Below, piece after piece: positions 23,543-31,792 of a DNA stretch of 33,272 nucleotides (positions are counted from its first letter, which is position 1; each line of letters begins with the position of its first letter). The notes under the pieces are model-generated. The model was not told where the DNA came from, did not search any database, and worked only from the letters and a program-made list of their open reading frames with translations. The translations under genes and the position numbers were made by a program. Origin of the DNA: Colwellia sp. GTDB taxonomy: Bacteria > Pseudomonadota > Gammaproteobacteria > Enterobacterales > Alteromonadaceae. The stretch spans positions 1 through 33,272 of the forward strand of contig NZ_JABSOV010000040.1 in NCBI RefSeq assembly GCF_013215345.1. Direction: 5' to 3'.

Positions 23543-24586
23543 TCACTTGATAGGTGGAAACTTTATCCGGTCAGATAAATGGCCAACCGAACTGACGAAA
23601 TAATAGGATAAATTCCAGTGCATTAAACTCTTATAGTTGTCATATGCTAGATATACACGACCATTTTCATCATCTGGAAACACTAACGCGGCTTTAATAT
23701 CAACATTGGGCAAATTAGTACCGTCTGCACGTCTCACGCCAAGTGCTTGCCATTGAGCGAGTGTTCTTTCTGTTTCAGACCAAGCTTTTAGCCAGTTTTT
23801 TCGACTACCGGTATTTTTTGGAATAGCTAAGCTATTGTCAAAGCCTTTTGGTAACTTAACTTGGCGACCCCATGTCAACTCATCACTCCAGCCTTCTTTT
23901 TGTAAGTAATTTGCCATAGATGAAAAAACATCGGCTTGGTTGTTCCAAATGTCCTTTTTACCATCTCCATCACCATCAACAGCGTAGCCTAAAAAAGACG
24001 TTGGCATAAACTGATTTTGTCCCATAGCACCTGCCCATGAACCTTTCATATCTTCAATGCTAATATGACCTTCATCTAGGATGGTAAGCGCAGCCATCAA
24101 TTGCTTTTTAAAGAAGACTTCACGTCTGCCTTCATAGGCTAAGGTTGATAACGCTGAGATGACATTGTAGCCACCGGTAAACTTACCAAAGTTAGTTTCA
24201 AGGCCCCATAAAGCAACAATAAAGCGTGGCTGCACCTGATACTTTTCACCTACTTTATTTAATAGCACCTGGTGTTCTTTGTATAAAGCTCGAGCTTTCT
24301 CTACCTTCCACTTTGGCACACGTTTTGGTAGATAGGTATCTAGTGTTTCAATATTTTCAGGTTGGCTTCTATCCGCTTTAACCGCGCGTTTATGAAACTC
24401 TACTTTAGCAAAACTTTCATCAATGAGTGTTTGGCTAAATCCTTGCGCTAATGCATCAGCTTTAAGGGTTATCACATACTCAGCAAAACCTGCTTCTGTT
24501 AACTCAGCTTTAGCCGCCATTGATTGGTTGATCATAGCGAGTATTATGACCGCTGATAAGCCAAGTGCTTTTAATAGAAACTTCAT
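23543..24586 (-). CDS. mltB: Lytic murein transglycosylase, MltB family
   Basis: Cleaves the MurNAc-GlcNAc bond of peptidoglycan with formation of 1,6-anhydroMurNAc. The 347-residue protein has a signal peptide (about 1-24, ending SMA) with no lipobox cysteine, so it is probably a soluble periplasmic form rather than a lipoprotein like E. coli MltB. The catalytic glutamate is E130 in LWGLETNFGKFTGGYNV; SWAGAMGQNQFMPTSF and DGDGDGKKDIWNNQADVFSS are conserved in the family. It lacks the C-terminal peptidoglycan-binding domain found in some relatives. Its ATG overlaps the ycgL stop as TAATG, showing translational coupling. Confidence 0.92.
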   Translation of the reverse strand: MKFLLKALGLSAVIILAMINQSMAAKAELTEAGFAEYVITLKADALAQGFSQTLIDESFAKVEFHKRAVKADRSQPENIETLDTYLPKRVPKWKVEKARALYKEHQVLLNKVGEKYQVQPRFIVALWGLETNFGKFTGGYNVISALSTLAYEGRREVFFKKQLMAALTILDEGHISIEDMKGSWAGAMGQNQFMPTSFLGYAVDGDGDGKKDIWNNQADVFSSMANYLQKEGWSDELTWGRQVKLPKGFDNSLAIPKNTGSRKNWLKAWSETERTLAQWQALGVRRADGTNLPNVDIKAALVFPDDENGRVYLAYDNYKSLMHWNLSYYFVSSVGHLSDRIKFPPIK

Positions 24587-24879
24587 TACAGCTCTCCCTG
24601 CTCTTTTTTAGCTTCCATCTCCGCTTTATGTGTTTTTAATAAGTCTTCTTGAGGTGGTGGTAACTGTAGATAAAAACCTGCTTCATCTAGGTTTGCTTTC
24701 ACTTTTTCTAAATCAGCCATTGCTAACTTATTTTTGGTCGCTAGGTTAACGAGAGTAACTAACTGTGGCGTACCAAAAGTCTTCATCAAGCCATCGGGAA
24801 CGGATGAGAAGTCATCGCGGGTCTTAACAAAAATGTAAGTTTGGGCTTTTCGGGCACTTTTATAAATAGCACATAGCAT
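24586..24879 (-). CDS. ycgL: YcgL domain-containing protein (UPF0745)
   Basis: A 97-residue cytoplasmic protein with the conserved opening MLCAIYKSARKAQTYIFV, the VPDGLMKTFG segment and the YLQLPPPQEDLL motif near the C-terminus, all typical of YcgL. Function unknown; the gene usually sits beside the minCDE cell-division genes and rnd. Here no min genes are present, and rnd lies directly upstream (151-bp gap). The stop TAA overlaps the mltB ATG by one base. Confidence 0.95.
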   Translation of the reverse strand: MLCAIYKSARKAQTYIFVKTRDDFSSVPDGLMKTFGTPQLVTLVNLATKNKLAMADLEKVKANLDEAGFYLQLPPPQEDLLKTHKAEMEAKKEQGEL

Positions 24880-25030
24880 AATGGAGACCTATAGATTACT
24901 GAGAAAGTTGTATTGATGATTAAATATATCATGAGCCAAGGGTGAACCCCATAGTCACTCGATGAAATAATGTTAACAAAGATGTAAATTTAGAAGGTTT
25001 TTTTAATAAAAAACTAAGCTTATTAACCCT

Positions 25031-26170
25031 TTACTTATAACCTTGCTTGGCAAATGTTATTAGGTCTTCACCAAATAATTCATCACGCCAACTTGATAAT
25101 AACTCAACTTTATTGGTACTACTGCCTTTACCATTAAGGTCAAATTGCCAAGTTAAAAACTGATTTATTTGCTTTTTTGAAGCAATATTTTCGATGGCTA
25201 AGCCATTACGTTCACTTACCTGTACTAAGAAAACTTTTACTTTTTTAAAGATTTGTTTGTAAGCTGGATAATCATCAAGGCGATTAATTTTTTCAGGGTA
25301 GTCACTTGCTTCAGCATTATCAGCTTTGGCCAATACCGCCAGCATAGCTTTACCTTTGTGGCGAATATCAAGTGCCTCTGCCCCTTCAAGATTTAACATA
25401 GCGCTAAGACTTGTAGGATTACTTTGCGCTAATGCCATTAAAGTATGATCTTTAGCTATAAAACCAATAGGCAAGTCACGTTTCTGTGCTTGTTGAAAAC
25501 GCCAAGTTGCTAGGTGCTTTAACAAATTTAATTGCTTAGGGCTTAAACGCCAACTCATTTTAATATTTAGATACATTTTACTTTCATCCACTGGCGTGAA
25601 CTTTTTATCAATCATATTTTGTGTTTCTAGTCTTGCATAGTCTAAGAAACCCGCCTGAGTTAACTCGGCTAATAATTTTGGGTAAAGATAAAACAAGTGA
25701 TCAACATCGGCGCTGGCATAGGCCAATTGTTTTTCCGTTAAAGGCCTTTTAGTCCAGTCAGTACGTGACTCGGACTTGTCTAACTCAATATCGGTATAGT
25801 GCTTTACCATGGCAGCATAGCCCAAAGATAAGCCATGGCCAAGAAATGACATCATGATTTGACTATCAATTAAATTAACCGGTTGGCAATTTCCTGCCGT
25901 CAAGAAGACCTCTAAATCTTCTGAACAGGCATGCAACACTTTGGTGATATTGGCATTAGTGAGTAATTGCCAAAAAGGAGATAAATCCTCAATGGCAAGG
26001 GGGTCAATAAGTGCAAGTTGCTCGCCATCACAAACCTGAAGTAAACCAAGTTTTGCATATAGCGTACGGGTACGAACAAACTCTGTATCTATGGCTAACA
26101 CTTTAGCCTTAGCGAGTTGCTCACATAAATTGTTTAAGCTGACTTGGTCTTCAATTAATTGATAGTGCAT
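25031..26170 (-). CDS. rnd: Ribonuclease D
   Basis: A 3'-5' exoribonuclease of tRNA 3' maturation. The DEDDy catalytic residues are D28 and E30 (AIDTEF), D85 (HACSEDLEV), and Y151 and D155 (YASADVDHL). Two HRDC domains follow (about 210-290 and 300-379), the first with LKHLATWRFQQAQKRDLPIGFI. 379 residues, close to E. coli RNase D (375). The next gene upstream on this strand, rluB, ends 20 bp before the rnd start, so the two may be cotranscribed. Confidence 0.96.
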   Translation of the reverse strand: MHYQLIEDQVSLNNLCEQLAKAKVLAIDTEFVRTRTLYAKLGLLQVCDGEQLALIDPLAIEDLSPFWQLLTNANITKVLHACSEDLEVFLTAGNCQPVNLIDSQIMMSFLGHGLSLGYAAMVKHYTDIELDKSESRTDWTKRPLTEKQLAYASADVDHLFYLYPKLLAELTQAGFLDYARLETQNMIDKKFTPVDESKMYLNIKMSWRLSPKQLNLLKHLATWRFQQAQKRDLPIGFIAKDHTLMALAQSNPTSLSAMLNLEGAEALDIRHKGKAMLAVLAKADNAEASDYPEKINRLDDYPAYKQIFKKVKVFLVQVSERNGLAIENIASKKQINQFLTWQFDLNGKGSSTNKVELLSSWRDELFGEDLITFAKQGYK

Positions 26171-26190
26171 AATTATTACTTCTACTACGG

Positions 26191-27255
26191 CTACTTGTGA
26201 CGACGACGAGTGCTTTGCTGATGGCGTTGCTGATGCTTTTTAACCGAGCGACGAATTCGACGACTCTTAGCATTATCCATGGTTTTTTCATCGACTTTAA
26301 CTTTACTTTCCACTTCAGGGGTCAAGCTAACTAATTTACGATAATAGTTAACTTCTTTTAACGCTAACTCTCGCCATCCGCCAAGCGGTAATTGGCGCTG
26401 CATTTCCATATCACCGTAGCGTACTCGGATCAGACGGCTTACCTGCACTTCTTGGCTTTCCCATAAACGACGTACTTCTCGGTTACGCCCTTCTGATAAC
26501 ACCACATGGAACCAATGATTTCGGCCTTCACCACCGCGGTAAGTGATTTTTTGAAAGCGTGCTGGACCATCTTCTAACTCAACGCCAGCACGTAATCTTT
26601 GTAACATCGCTTCATTGATTTCACCAAAAACACGCACAGCGTATTCACGCTCTATTTTTTGTGAGGGGTGCATTAATCGGTTGGCTAATTCACCATCAGT
26701 GGTAAATAACAACATGCCTGAGGTGTTAATATCTAAACGGCCAACAGCAACCCAACGGCCAGCGTCAAGTTTAGGAAGACGATCAAATACGGTAGGACGG
26801 CCCTCGGGGTCTTTACGAGTACACATCTCCCCTTCTGGCTTATTATAAATAAGTATGCGACAGATATCTTCATCTGGGGCAGTGAGTTTAACGTGATGGC
26901 CATCCAGTCGAATTTGTTCCGTACCGATAATTCTATCACCTAAAAAGGCAACTTTACCGTCAATGCTGACCCGACCTTCACTGATCATGGTTTCCATTTC
27001 ACGGCGAGAGCCTTTACCTGCTCGTGCTAGTACTTTTTGCACTTTTTCTGAATCTTTATGAGTCGCTGTTTGAAAGTGTACTTTCTCTACCTTTTCAGGC
27101 TCTTTCTTAGCTTTACCTTTTTTGGCCACGCCTTTTTTAACCGCACCTGATTTTGGTAGGCCTTTTTTAACTGCACCTTTTTTCTCGGTGCCGCGAGTGC
27201 CATATTTTTTATCAATTGCTGCGTCTTTACGTGCTTTTTTCTTATCAACCGTCAT
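26191..27255 (-). CDS. rluB: 23S rRNA pseudouridine synthase B
   Basis: Makes pseudouridine 2605 in 23S rRNA (E. coli numbering). An S4 RNA-binding domain (about 70-118, [21 protein letters not shown] opening) is followed by the RsuA/RluB catalytic domain with the catalytic aspartate D175 in [11 protein letters not shown] and the later [13 protein letters not shown]. The N-terminal 56 residues are a Lys/Gly-rich low-complexity extension (units like AVKKG), and the C-terminus is a basic Arg/Lys/His/Gln tail; both probably bind RNA without specific structure. 354 residues against about 290 in E. coli. The start ATG at 27255 is the first in the frame; a shorter start inside the extension cannot be excluded. 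Confidence 0.95.
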   Translation of the reverse strand: MTVDKKKARKDAAIDKKYGTRGTEKKGAVKKGLPKSGAVKKGVAKKGKAKKEPEKVEKVHFQTATHKDSEKVQKVLARAGKGSRREMETMISEGRVSIDGKVAFLGDRIIGTEQIRLDGHHVKLTAPDEDICRILIYNKPEGEMCTRKDPEGRPTVFDRLPKLDAGRWVAVGRLDINTSGMLLFTTDGELANRLMHPSQKIEREYAVRVFGEINEAMLQRLRAGVELEDGPARFQKITYRGGEGRNHWFHVVLSEGRNREVRRLWESQEVQVSRLIRVRYGDMEMQRQLPLGGWRELALKEVNYYRKLVSLTPEVESKVKVDEKTMDNAKSRRIRRSVKKHQQRHQQSTRRRHK

Positions 27256-27365
27256 TATTTTTACTCTGTTACGTCAGTAGCAGCTCCCTGGAAGCTTACT
27301 TCTGGCTCATTGTTCAGGTTCAATACCCATTAAACTGCAATATTCATTGGCACGTTAAATTTGGG

Positions 27366-27986
27366 CTATTGAAATGGAGAAGGGTCGCCCTCTCCTACGC
27401 GTATTATCTCAATACTGTCATTAGAAAAATCAATTACTGTGGTTGGGTGCTCCCCTAAATGACCACCGTTAACGATAAGGTCAACTTGATGTTCTAATAA
27501 ATCTCGAATGTGTTCAGGATCATACTCAGCCATTTCTTGGCCAGGCATAATCAAACTGGTGGACATTATAGGCTCTGCAAGTTCAGTCAACAAGGCTTGT
27601 GCGATAGTATTATCCGGGACTCTGATGCCTATTGTTTTCTTTTTAGGGTTTAACAATCGCTTAGGGACTTCTTTACTGCCTTTAAAAATAAAAGTGTATG
27701 GACCTGGGGTGTTATTTTTTAGCAACCTAAAGGCGCTATTATCTACTCGGGTGTATTCTGATAGTTGTGATAAATCTTGGCACACTAAAGTAAAGTTATG
27801 ATTTTTATCTATATCTCGAATTTGACAGATACGCTCTAAGGCTTTTTTATCACCTAAATGACAACCTAAGGCATAACCTGAGTCGGTAGGATAAACAATG
27901 ACGCCGCCTTGTTTGATAATTTCTGCCGCTTGTTTCATTAAGCGACCCTGAGGGTTATCTGGGTGTACATAAAAAAACTGACTCAT
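27366..27986 (-). CDS. yciO: Sua5/YciO/YrdC family protein YciO
   Basis: 206 residues with the family's nucleotide-binding fold: YPTDSGYALGCHLGDKKALERICQIR (about 32-57) holds the conserved (P/T)-D-(S/T)-x-Y-(A/G)-(L/I)-G element; NTPGPYTFIFKGS, GIRVPDN and IMSTSLIMPG follow. TsaC/Sua5 relatives make threonylcarbamoyl-AMP for tRNA t6A; YciO is the paralogue whose cellular role is less clear. I assign YciO rather than TsaC by the length and by the neighbours rluB and rnm, the same as in E. coli. There are 110 bp to rluB and 165 bp to rnm; neither gap shows a recognisable element. Confidence 0.9.
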   Translation of the reverse strand: MSQFFYVHPDNPQGRLMKQAAEIIKQGGVIVYPTDSGYALGCHLGDKKALERICQIRDIDKNHNFTLVCQDLSQLSEYTRVDNSAFRLLKNNTPGPYTFIFKGSKEVPKRLLNPKKKTIGIRVPDNTIAQALLTELAEPIMSTSLIMPGQEMAEYDPEHIRDLLEHQVDLIVNGGHLGEHPTTVIDFSNDSIEIIRVGEGDPSPFQ

Positions 27987-28151
27987 GGGAAATCCCTATA
28001 CTTTTAATAATTTGTTTTTGATTTATTATCTAATGCTAAGTGTTTAGTGCTTGCTGCCTGTGCTAATTGTAAGCCGAAACCTTGCGTGGTATCTGGCTTG
28101 AATATTTACTTTGCCTACGAGTACTAACGTTCTTTATTGCTACTTTTACTT

Positions 28152-29057
28152 TTATTGCCATTGTGCCCAAACAGGCTTGGCGCCAACAGGCATAGTCAGA
28201 TTCCGGCCTAAATCGCTCCACTTGTTGGGGTAGTGGAAATCGGATCCCATCGAGGCATATAAGTTATACTCTTGACAATAAGCCAGCATTTTTCGCCTTT
28301 GCTCTGGATTCATCTGTGGCAAGACCACTTCTAAGCCATCACCAGCAACTTCACTAAAGTGAACAATTAAACGCCGTAGCCATTTAGCAGTAAGGTCATA
28401 TCGAATAGGATGAGCCATCACGGCACTGCCACCTGCATGATGTATTGCTTGCACCGCTTCTTCAATGCTACACCAATTAGGTTTTACATAAGCACGTTGC
28501 CCTTTTGAGCCTTTCTTGCCGATGTATTTATCAAACGCTTGTTGCATGGTATTAACATGCCCCTGCTGATGAAGTACTTTAGCAAAGTGCGCCCGTGTTA
28601 TAGAGCCCTCACCTGCCATCTCTTTGGCATCTGCATAAACATCTGGAAAGCCACATTTAGCCAATTTCTCACCCATTGATAAGGCACGCTGCTCTCTTGC
28701 TTGCTGCTGCTTCTCGATGAGTGTTTTTAGTGCGTCATTGTTTGTATCAATATTTAAACCAACAATATGGATTTCAAATCCCTGCCATGCTGTAGATATT
28801 TCAATGCCATTAATCAATTTAAGTGAAATATTTTGCTCTTCAATATGCTTTTGAGCTATATCAAGACCAGCGACAGTGTCATGGTCTGTGATAGCTAAAA
28901 CATCAATTTGAAAGTTAACCGCTCTATCTATCAAGGTTTGCGGTGATAAGGTACCATCAGAGCAATTAGTATGGCTATGTAAGTCGATACGTTTATGAGC
29001 AAAACCTTCGGTTTCTACTATCTGATGAGGGAAATCAGTGGTTGACAGTAACGCCAT
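28152..29057 (-). CDS. rnm: RNase AM (YciV/TrpH), PHP-domain 5'-3' exoribonuclease
   Basis: A PHP-fold metal-dependent hydrolase. The metal motifs are visible: H27-x-H29 and D34 in LHSHTNCSDG, AITDHDT, NGIEIST, and near the C-terminus SDFHYP, plus VMAHP. E. coli RNase AM trims 5' ends of rRNA precursors and degrades short RNAs, and also acts on 3',5'-bisphosphate nucleotides. 301 residues, slightly longer than E. coli (293). It sits just upstream of the trp operon in the opposite direction, as in E. coli, hence the old name TrpH; no role in tryptophan metabolism is implied. Confidence 0.94.
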   Translation of the reverse strand: MALLSTTDFPHQIVETEGFAHKRIDLHSHTNCSDGTLSPQTLIDRAVNFQIDVLAITDHDTVAGLDIAQKHIEEQNISLKLINGIEISTAWQGFEIHIVGLNIDTNNDALKTLIEKQQQAREQRALSMGEKLAKCGFPDVYADAKEMAGEGSITRAHFAKVLHQQGHVNTMQQAFDKYIGKKGSKGQRAYVKPNWCSIEEAVQAIHHAGGSAVMAHPIRYDLTAKWLRRLIVHFSEVAGDGLEVVLPQMNPEQRRKMLAYCQEYNLYASMGSDFHYPNKWSDLGRNLTMPVGAKPVWAQWQ

Positions 29058-29097
29058 AATAAGGTCTTCTATAAGGGTAATCTTAGTATTAAGATAA

Positions 29098-29118
29098 GTT
29101 TACTGATAAGCAGTAAAC
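29098..29118. promoter_or_regulatory. Palindrome upstream of the trp leader
   Basis: GTTTACTG (29098-29105), ATAAG, CAGTAAAC (29111-29118): a perfect 8-bp inverted repeat 80 bp before the first leader peptide, in the rnm/trp divergent region. It lacks the CTAG core of the enteric TrpR operator, so the regulator is unknown. Confidence 0.4.
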
Positions 29119-29198
29119 AATGATACTTTTTCCTTTCTTAATAAAAAATTAAATAAGCTTAAAGTAGATAAGATACGGCAAGTAAAGGTACTTATAAG

Positions 29199-29255
29199 AT
29201 GAACACAGCAAAATCTAACTTTTCATTAATTTGGTGGTGGCATAACTCGACATAA
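29199..29255 (+). CDS. trpL: trp leader peptide 1 (three consecutive Trp codons)
   Basis: An 18-residue reading frame, MNTAKSNFSLIWWWHNST, with three adjacent TGG codons and an AAAGG ribosome site about 12 bases upstream. Its stop is 50 bases before a strong terminator hairpin, the standard arrangement of a trp attenuator: ribosomes stall at WWW when charged tRNA-Trp is scarce. GGGTT (29258-29262), just after the stop, can pair with AACCC (29309-29313) of the terminator stem and so serve as the antiterminator. Confidence 0.85.
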   Translation: MNTAKSNFSLIWWWHNST

Positions 29256-29305
29256 TTGGGTTGTGATAATTGCGTGTATCTTAAAAAAGATTAAACAAAT
29301 TTCAA

Positions 29306-29335
29306 AAAAACCCGCTTTTATTAGCGGGTTTTTAC
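29306..29335 (+). terminator. trp attenuator terminator
   Basis: AAAAACCCGCT (29306-29316) pairs with AGCGGGTTTTT (29323-29333) around a 6-base loop. It lies between the two Trp-rich leader peptides, about 150 bases before trpE. Confidence 0.85.
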
Positions 29336-29388
29336 GTTAAAACGTTCGAGATTTACTGTATAAAATAAAGTTAACAAAGGATTTTAAA

Positions 29389-29445
29389 ATGAATAGAACA
29401 AAAACATGGTTTATTTGGTGGCTGTTGCCCATTTACGCAGGTTGA
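29389..29445 (+). CDS. Second Trp-rich leader-like peptide before trpE
   Basis: MNRTKTWFIWWLLPIYAG, 18 residues, three TGG codons (7, 10, 11), with AAGGA 8 bases before the ATG. It ends 38 bases before trpE with no terminator in between. The stretch ATTTGGTGG (29413-29421) is identical to one in leader 1 (29229-29237), in the same frame (I-W-W), and both frames are 19 codons with the stop. This suggests duplication of a leader. It may be a relic, or may couple tryptophan supply to trpE translation. Confidence 0.7.
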   Translation: MNRTKTWFIWWLLPIYAG

Positions 29446-29483
29446 CAATTTTTCTTTAAATAAACCCTATAGAAGTATTCAAT

Positions 29484-31169
29484 ATGACTAAAATTTTACC
29501 CCATAATATAAAAGGTGAAGTGATCACCTTACAAGATAGTAGCCACTATCAAAATGATCCGTTAAGTGTTTACCAATTATTATGTCACCAACAACAGCAT
29601 AATATCTTATTAGAATCTGCCGAGATTGATAAAAAGCACTTATTAAAAAGCTTACTCTTAACTGATGCCGCTGTAAAAATTGTCTGTAATGGCAACGTCG
29701 TCACTTTTTCAGCATTATCTTTAAATGGTGCAGCAGCTATTAACTTCGCTGCGGCTCAATTAAAAGAGCACGCCCAAATAAGCTTCACTGAAGATGGCAA
29801 ATCATTTCAAGCAACATTTCGTGACGTTGCTAGCGACCTTGATGAAAAGTCTCGTTTAAGCGCAATAAACTCCTTGCACAGTTTACGAATATTCAATCAA
29901 CTCACCGATGATAACAGTCACCCCTTTGCCGTATTTCTTGGTGGAGTTTTTGCTTTTGACCTAATGGCAATAGCTGAAGAGTTACCCGAGGTTGCTAATG
30001 GTGATAATACTTGCCCAGATTTTGTTTATTACTTAGCCGAAACCTTAGTTATCATTGACCATGAATTACAGAGCACTGAAATTATAGGTAATATTTTTAC
30101 TTATGACGATTCTGAACAAACTAAACAAAGTCAATTGGCAATATCTAACCGTGTAGCTCAGATCAAAGAAGTACTGTCGACTCCAGTAGATGCCAAACAA
30201 GTTTCACAATTCAGTCCGTCCTTTAATGACATTAATGACAAACAAATATTTAATGAAGATCTGCAAGTCGACATTAGTGACGAACGCTATTGTCAGATAG
30301 TTGAACAATTAAAAGAAAACATCAGAGCGGGTGATATTTTTCAAGTGGTACCTTCACGTACTTTTACCCTACCTTGTTTTGATGCCCTTGCTGCATATAA
30401 AGCACTAAAATTAAGTAACCCAAGTCCCTATATGTTTTATTTAAAAGATAGTGACTTTTGTATTTTTGGGGCTTCGCCAGAATCTGCATTAAAGTATCAA
30501 GCCAGCAATCGTCATGTTGAGATTTATCCGATAGCAGGAACTCGCCCGCGCGGTTTTGATAAACACGGCAACATTTCCTTAGACTTAGACAGCCGTATTG
30601 AGCTAGAGCTCAGGCAAGATAAAAAAGAGTCGGCAGAACATATTATGCTGGTTGATTTAGCGCGTAATGATATTGCCAGAGTTTCGCAACCGGGTAGCCG
30701 TTACGTTGCCGAGTTACTGAAAGTTGATCGCTACTCCCATGTAATGCACCTAGTTTCCCGAGTATGCGGTACTTTACAAACCGACTTAGATGCTTTGCAC
30801 GCCTATCAGGCTTGTATGAATATGGGCACACTTTCAGGCGCACCCAAAGTAAAAGCTACTTCACTTATTCGAGAAGTAGAAGGTAAAAGGCGTGGCAGTT
30901 ATGGCGGCGCGGTTGGTTACCTAACTGGCACAGGTGAAATGGATACTTGTATTGTTATACGCTCGGCCTTTGTAAAAGATAATATTGCCCAAGTACAAGC
31001 TGGCGCTGGTGTTGTTTATGACTCAGACCCGATAAGCGAAGCCAATGAAACCAAGCAAAAAGCTCAAGCGGTTCTTAATGCGATTGAAAAGAGCAATGCC
31101 TTTTTCACTGTAAATACTAATGGCAACACTAAAACTAAGGCTTCGGCGAAGGAGCAAGCACATGACTAA
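29484..31169 (+). CDS. trpE: Anthranilate synthase component I
   Basis: Converts chorismate and ammonia (from TrpG) to anthranilate, the first step of tryptophan synthesis. The tryptophan feedback site LLES is at residues 42-45. The chorismate-binding domain fills the C-terminal half with FQVVPSRTF, PYMFYLKDSD, PIAGTRPRG, EHIMLVDLARNDI and the AGAGVVYDSDP-x-SEANET motif. 561 residues, rather long; part of the excess is a polar tail (about 536-561, NTNGNTKTKASAKEQ). It overlaps trpG by 8 bp, so the two subunits are translationally coupled. Confidence 0.97.
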   Translation: MTKILPHNIKGEVITLQDSSHYQNDPLSVYQLLCHQQQHNILLESAEIDKKHLLKSLLLTDAAVKIVCNGNVVTFSALSLNGAAAINFAAAQLKEHAQISFTEDGKSFQATFRDVASDLDEKSRLSAINSLHSLRIFNQLTDDNSHPFAVFLGGVFAFDLMAIAEELPEVANGDNTCPDFVYYLAETLVIIDHELQSTEIIGNIFTYDDSEQTKQSQLAISNRVAQIKEVLSTPVDAKQVSQFSPSFNDINDKQIFNEDLQVDISDERYCQIVEQLKENIRAGDIFQVVPSRTFTLPCFDALAAYKALKLSNPSPYMFYLKDSDFCIFGASPESALKYQASNRHVEIYPIAGTRPRGFDKHGNISLDLDSRIELELRQDKKESAEHIMLVDLARNDIARVSQPGSRYVAELLKVDRYSHVMHLVSRVCGTLQTDLDALHAYQACMNMGTLSGAPKVKATSLIREVEGKRRGSYGGAVGYLTGTGEMDTCIVIRSAFVKDNIAQVQAGAGVVYDSDPISEANETKQKAQAVLNAIEKSNAFFTVNTNGNTKTKASAKEQAHD

Positions 31170-31791
31170 ATTATTTATGCTCGATAACTTAGACTCTTTT
31201 ACCTATAACTTGGTTGATGAATTTCAATGTTTAGGTTTTGAGCCGAGTGTCTATCGAAATACCCTCAGTGCTGATTTTATTTTTGAAAAAATGCTTGAAC
31301 ACACCCAGAAAACTGCAGAGCCGGTATTATTGGTGTTATCTCCAGGTCCTGGCGAGCCACAAAAGGCAGGCTGTTTGATGGCACTTATTAAAAAGTGTGC
31401 TGGCCGTATTCCAATGATGGGAATTTGTTTGGGTCATCAGGCGCTAATAGAACACTATGGCGGCCGTGTCGACCGAGCCGAAGAAATTGTCCACGGGAAA
31501 GCATCCAATATTACCCATAGTGCTAGTGGCCCTTTTCAGGGTATTAAAAATCCTTTACCCGTTGCGCGTTATCACTCATTGATAGGTAAAGATATTCCAC
31601 AATCGTTAGATGTTATCGCTGAATATAACGGTATGTGCATGGCCATAAGCCGTGAAGAAGATGCTGTTTTAGCGTTTCAATTTCATCCAGAATCAATATT
31701 AACGACATTTGGTGCCACCTTGTTAGCGCAGAGTATTCAATATTTACTTAACTTAGCGCCATCACTCAATAACAAAGTTACTGGAGCATAA
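31162..31791 (+). CDS. trpG: Anthranilate synthase component II, glutamine amidotransferase
   Basis: Releases ammonia from glutamine for TrpE. The class I amidotransferase triad is present: C89 in MGICLGHQ, H175 and E177 in FQFHPES; LSPGPGEP at 60-67 is the oxyanion segment. The start is the ATG at 31162 with AAGGAG seven bases upstream; it gives 209 residues and the standard opening LFMLDNLDSFTYNLVDE. An in-frame ATG at 31120 inside trpE is rejected. In E. coli this domain is fused to TrpD; here they are separate genes, 1 bp apart. Confidence 0.96.
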   Translation: MTKLFMLDNLDSFTYNLVDEFQCLGFEPSVYRNTLSADFIFEKMLEHTQKTAEPVLLVLSPGPGEPQKAGCLMALIKKCAGRIPMMGICLGHQALIEHYGGRVDRAEEIVHGKASNITHSASGPFQGIKNPLPVARYHSLIGKDIPQSLDVIAEYNGMCMAISREEDAVLAFQFHPESILTTFGATLLAQSIQYLLNLAPSLNNKVTGA

Positions 31792-31792
31792 A

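Noticed and set aside
29098-29118. The trp upstream palindrome as a classical TrpR operator
   Set aside because: It lacks the CTAG core and flanks of the TrpR consensus, so I list it only as an unassigned inverted repeat.
31120-31161. Longer trpG starting at an ATG inside trpE
   Set aside because: The ATG at 31162 has AAGGAG at ideal spacing and gives the standard TrpG N-terminus; the extension is out-of-frame trpE sequence rich in Arg and Lys.
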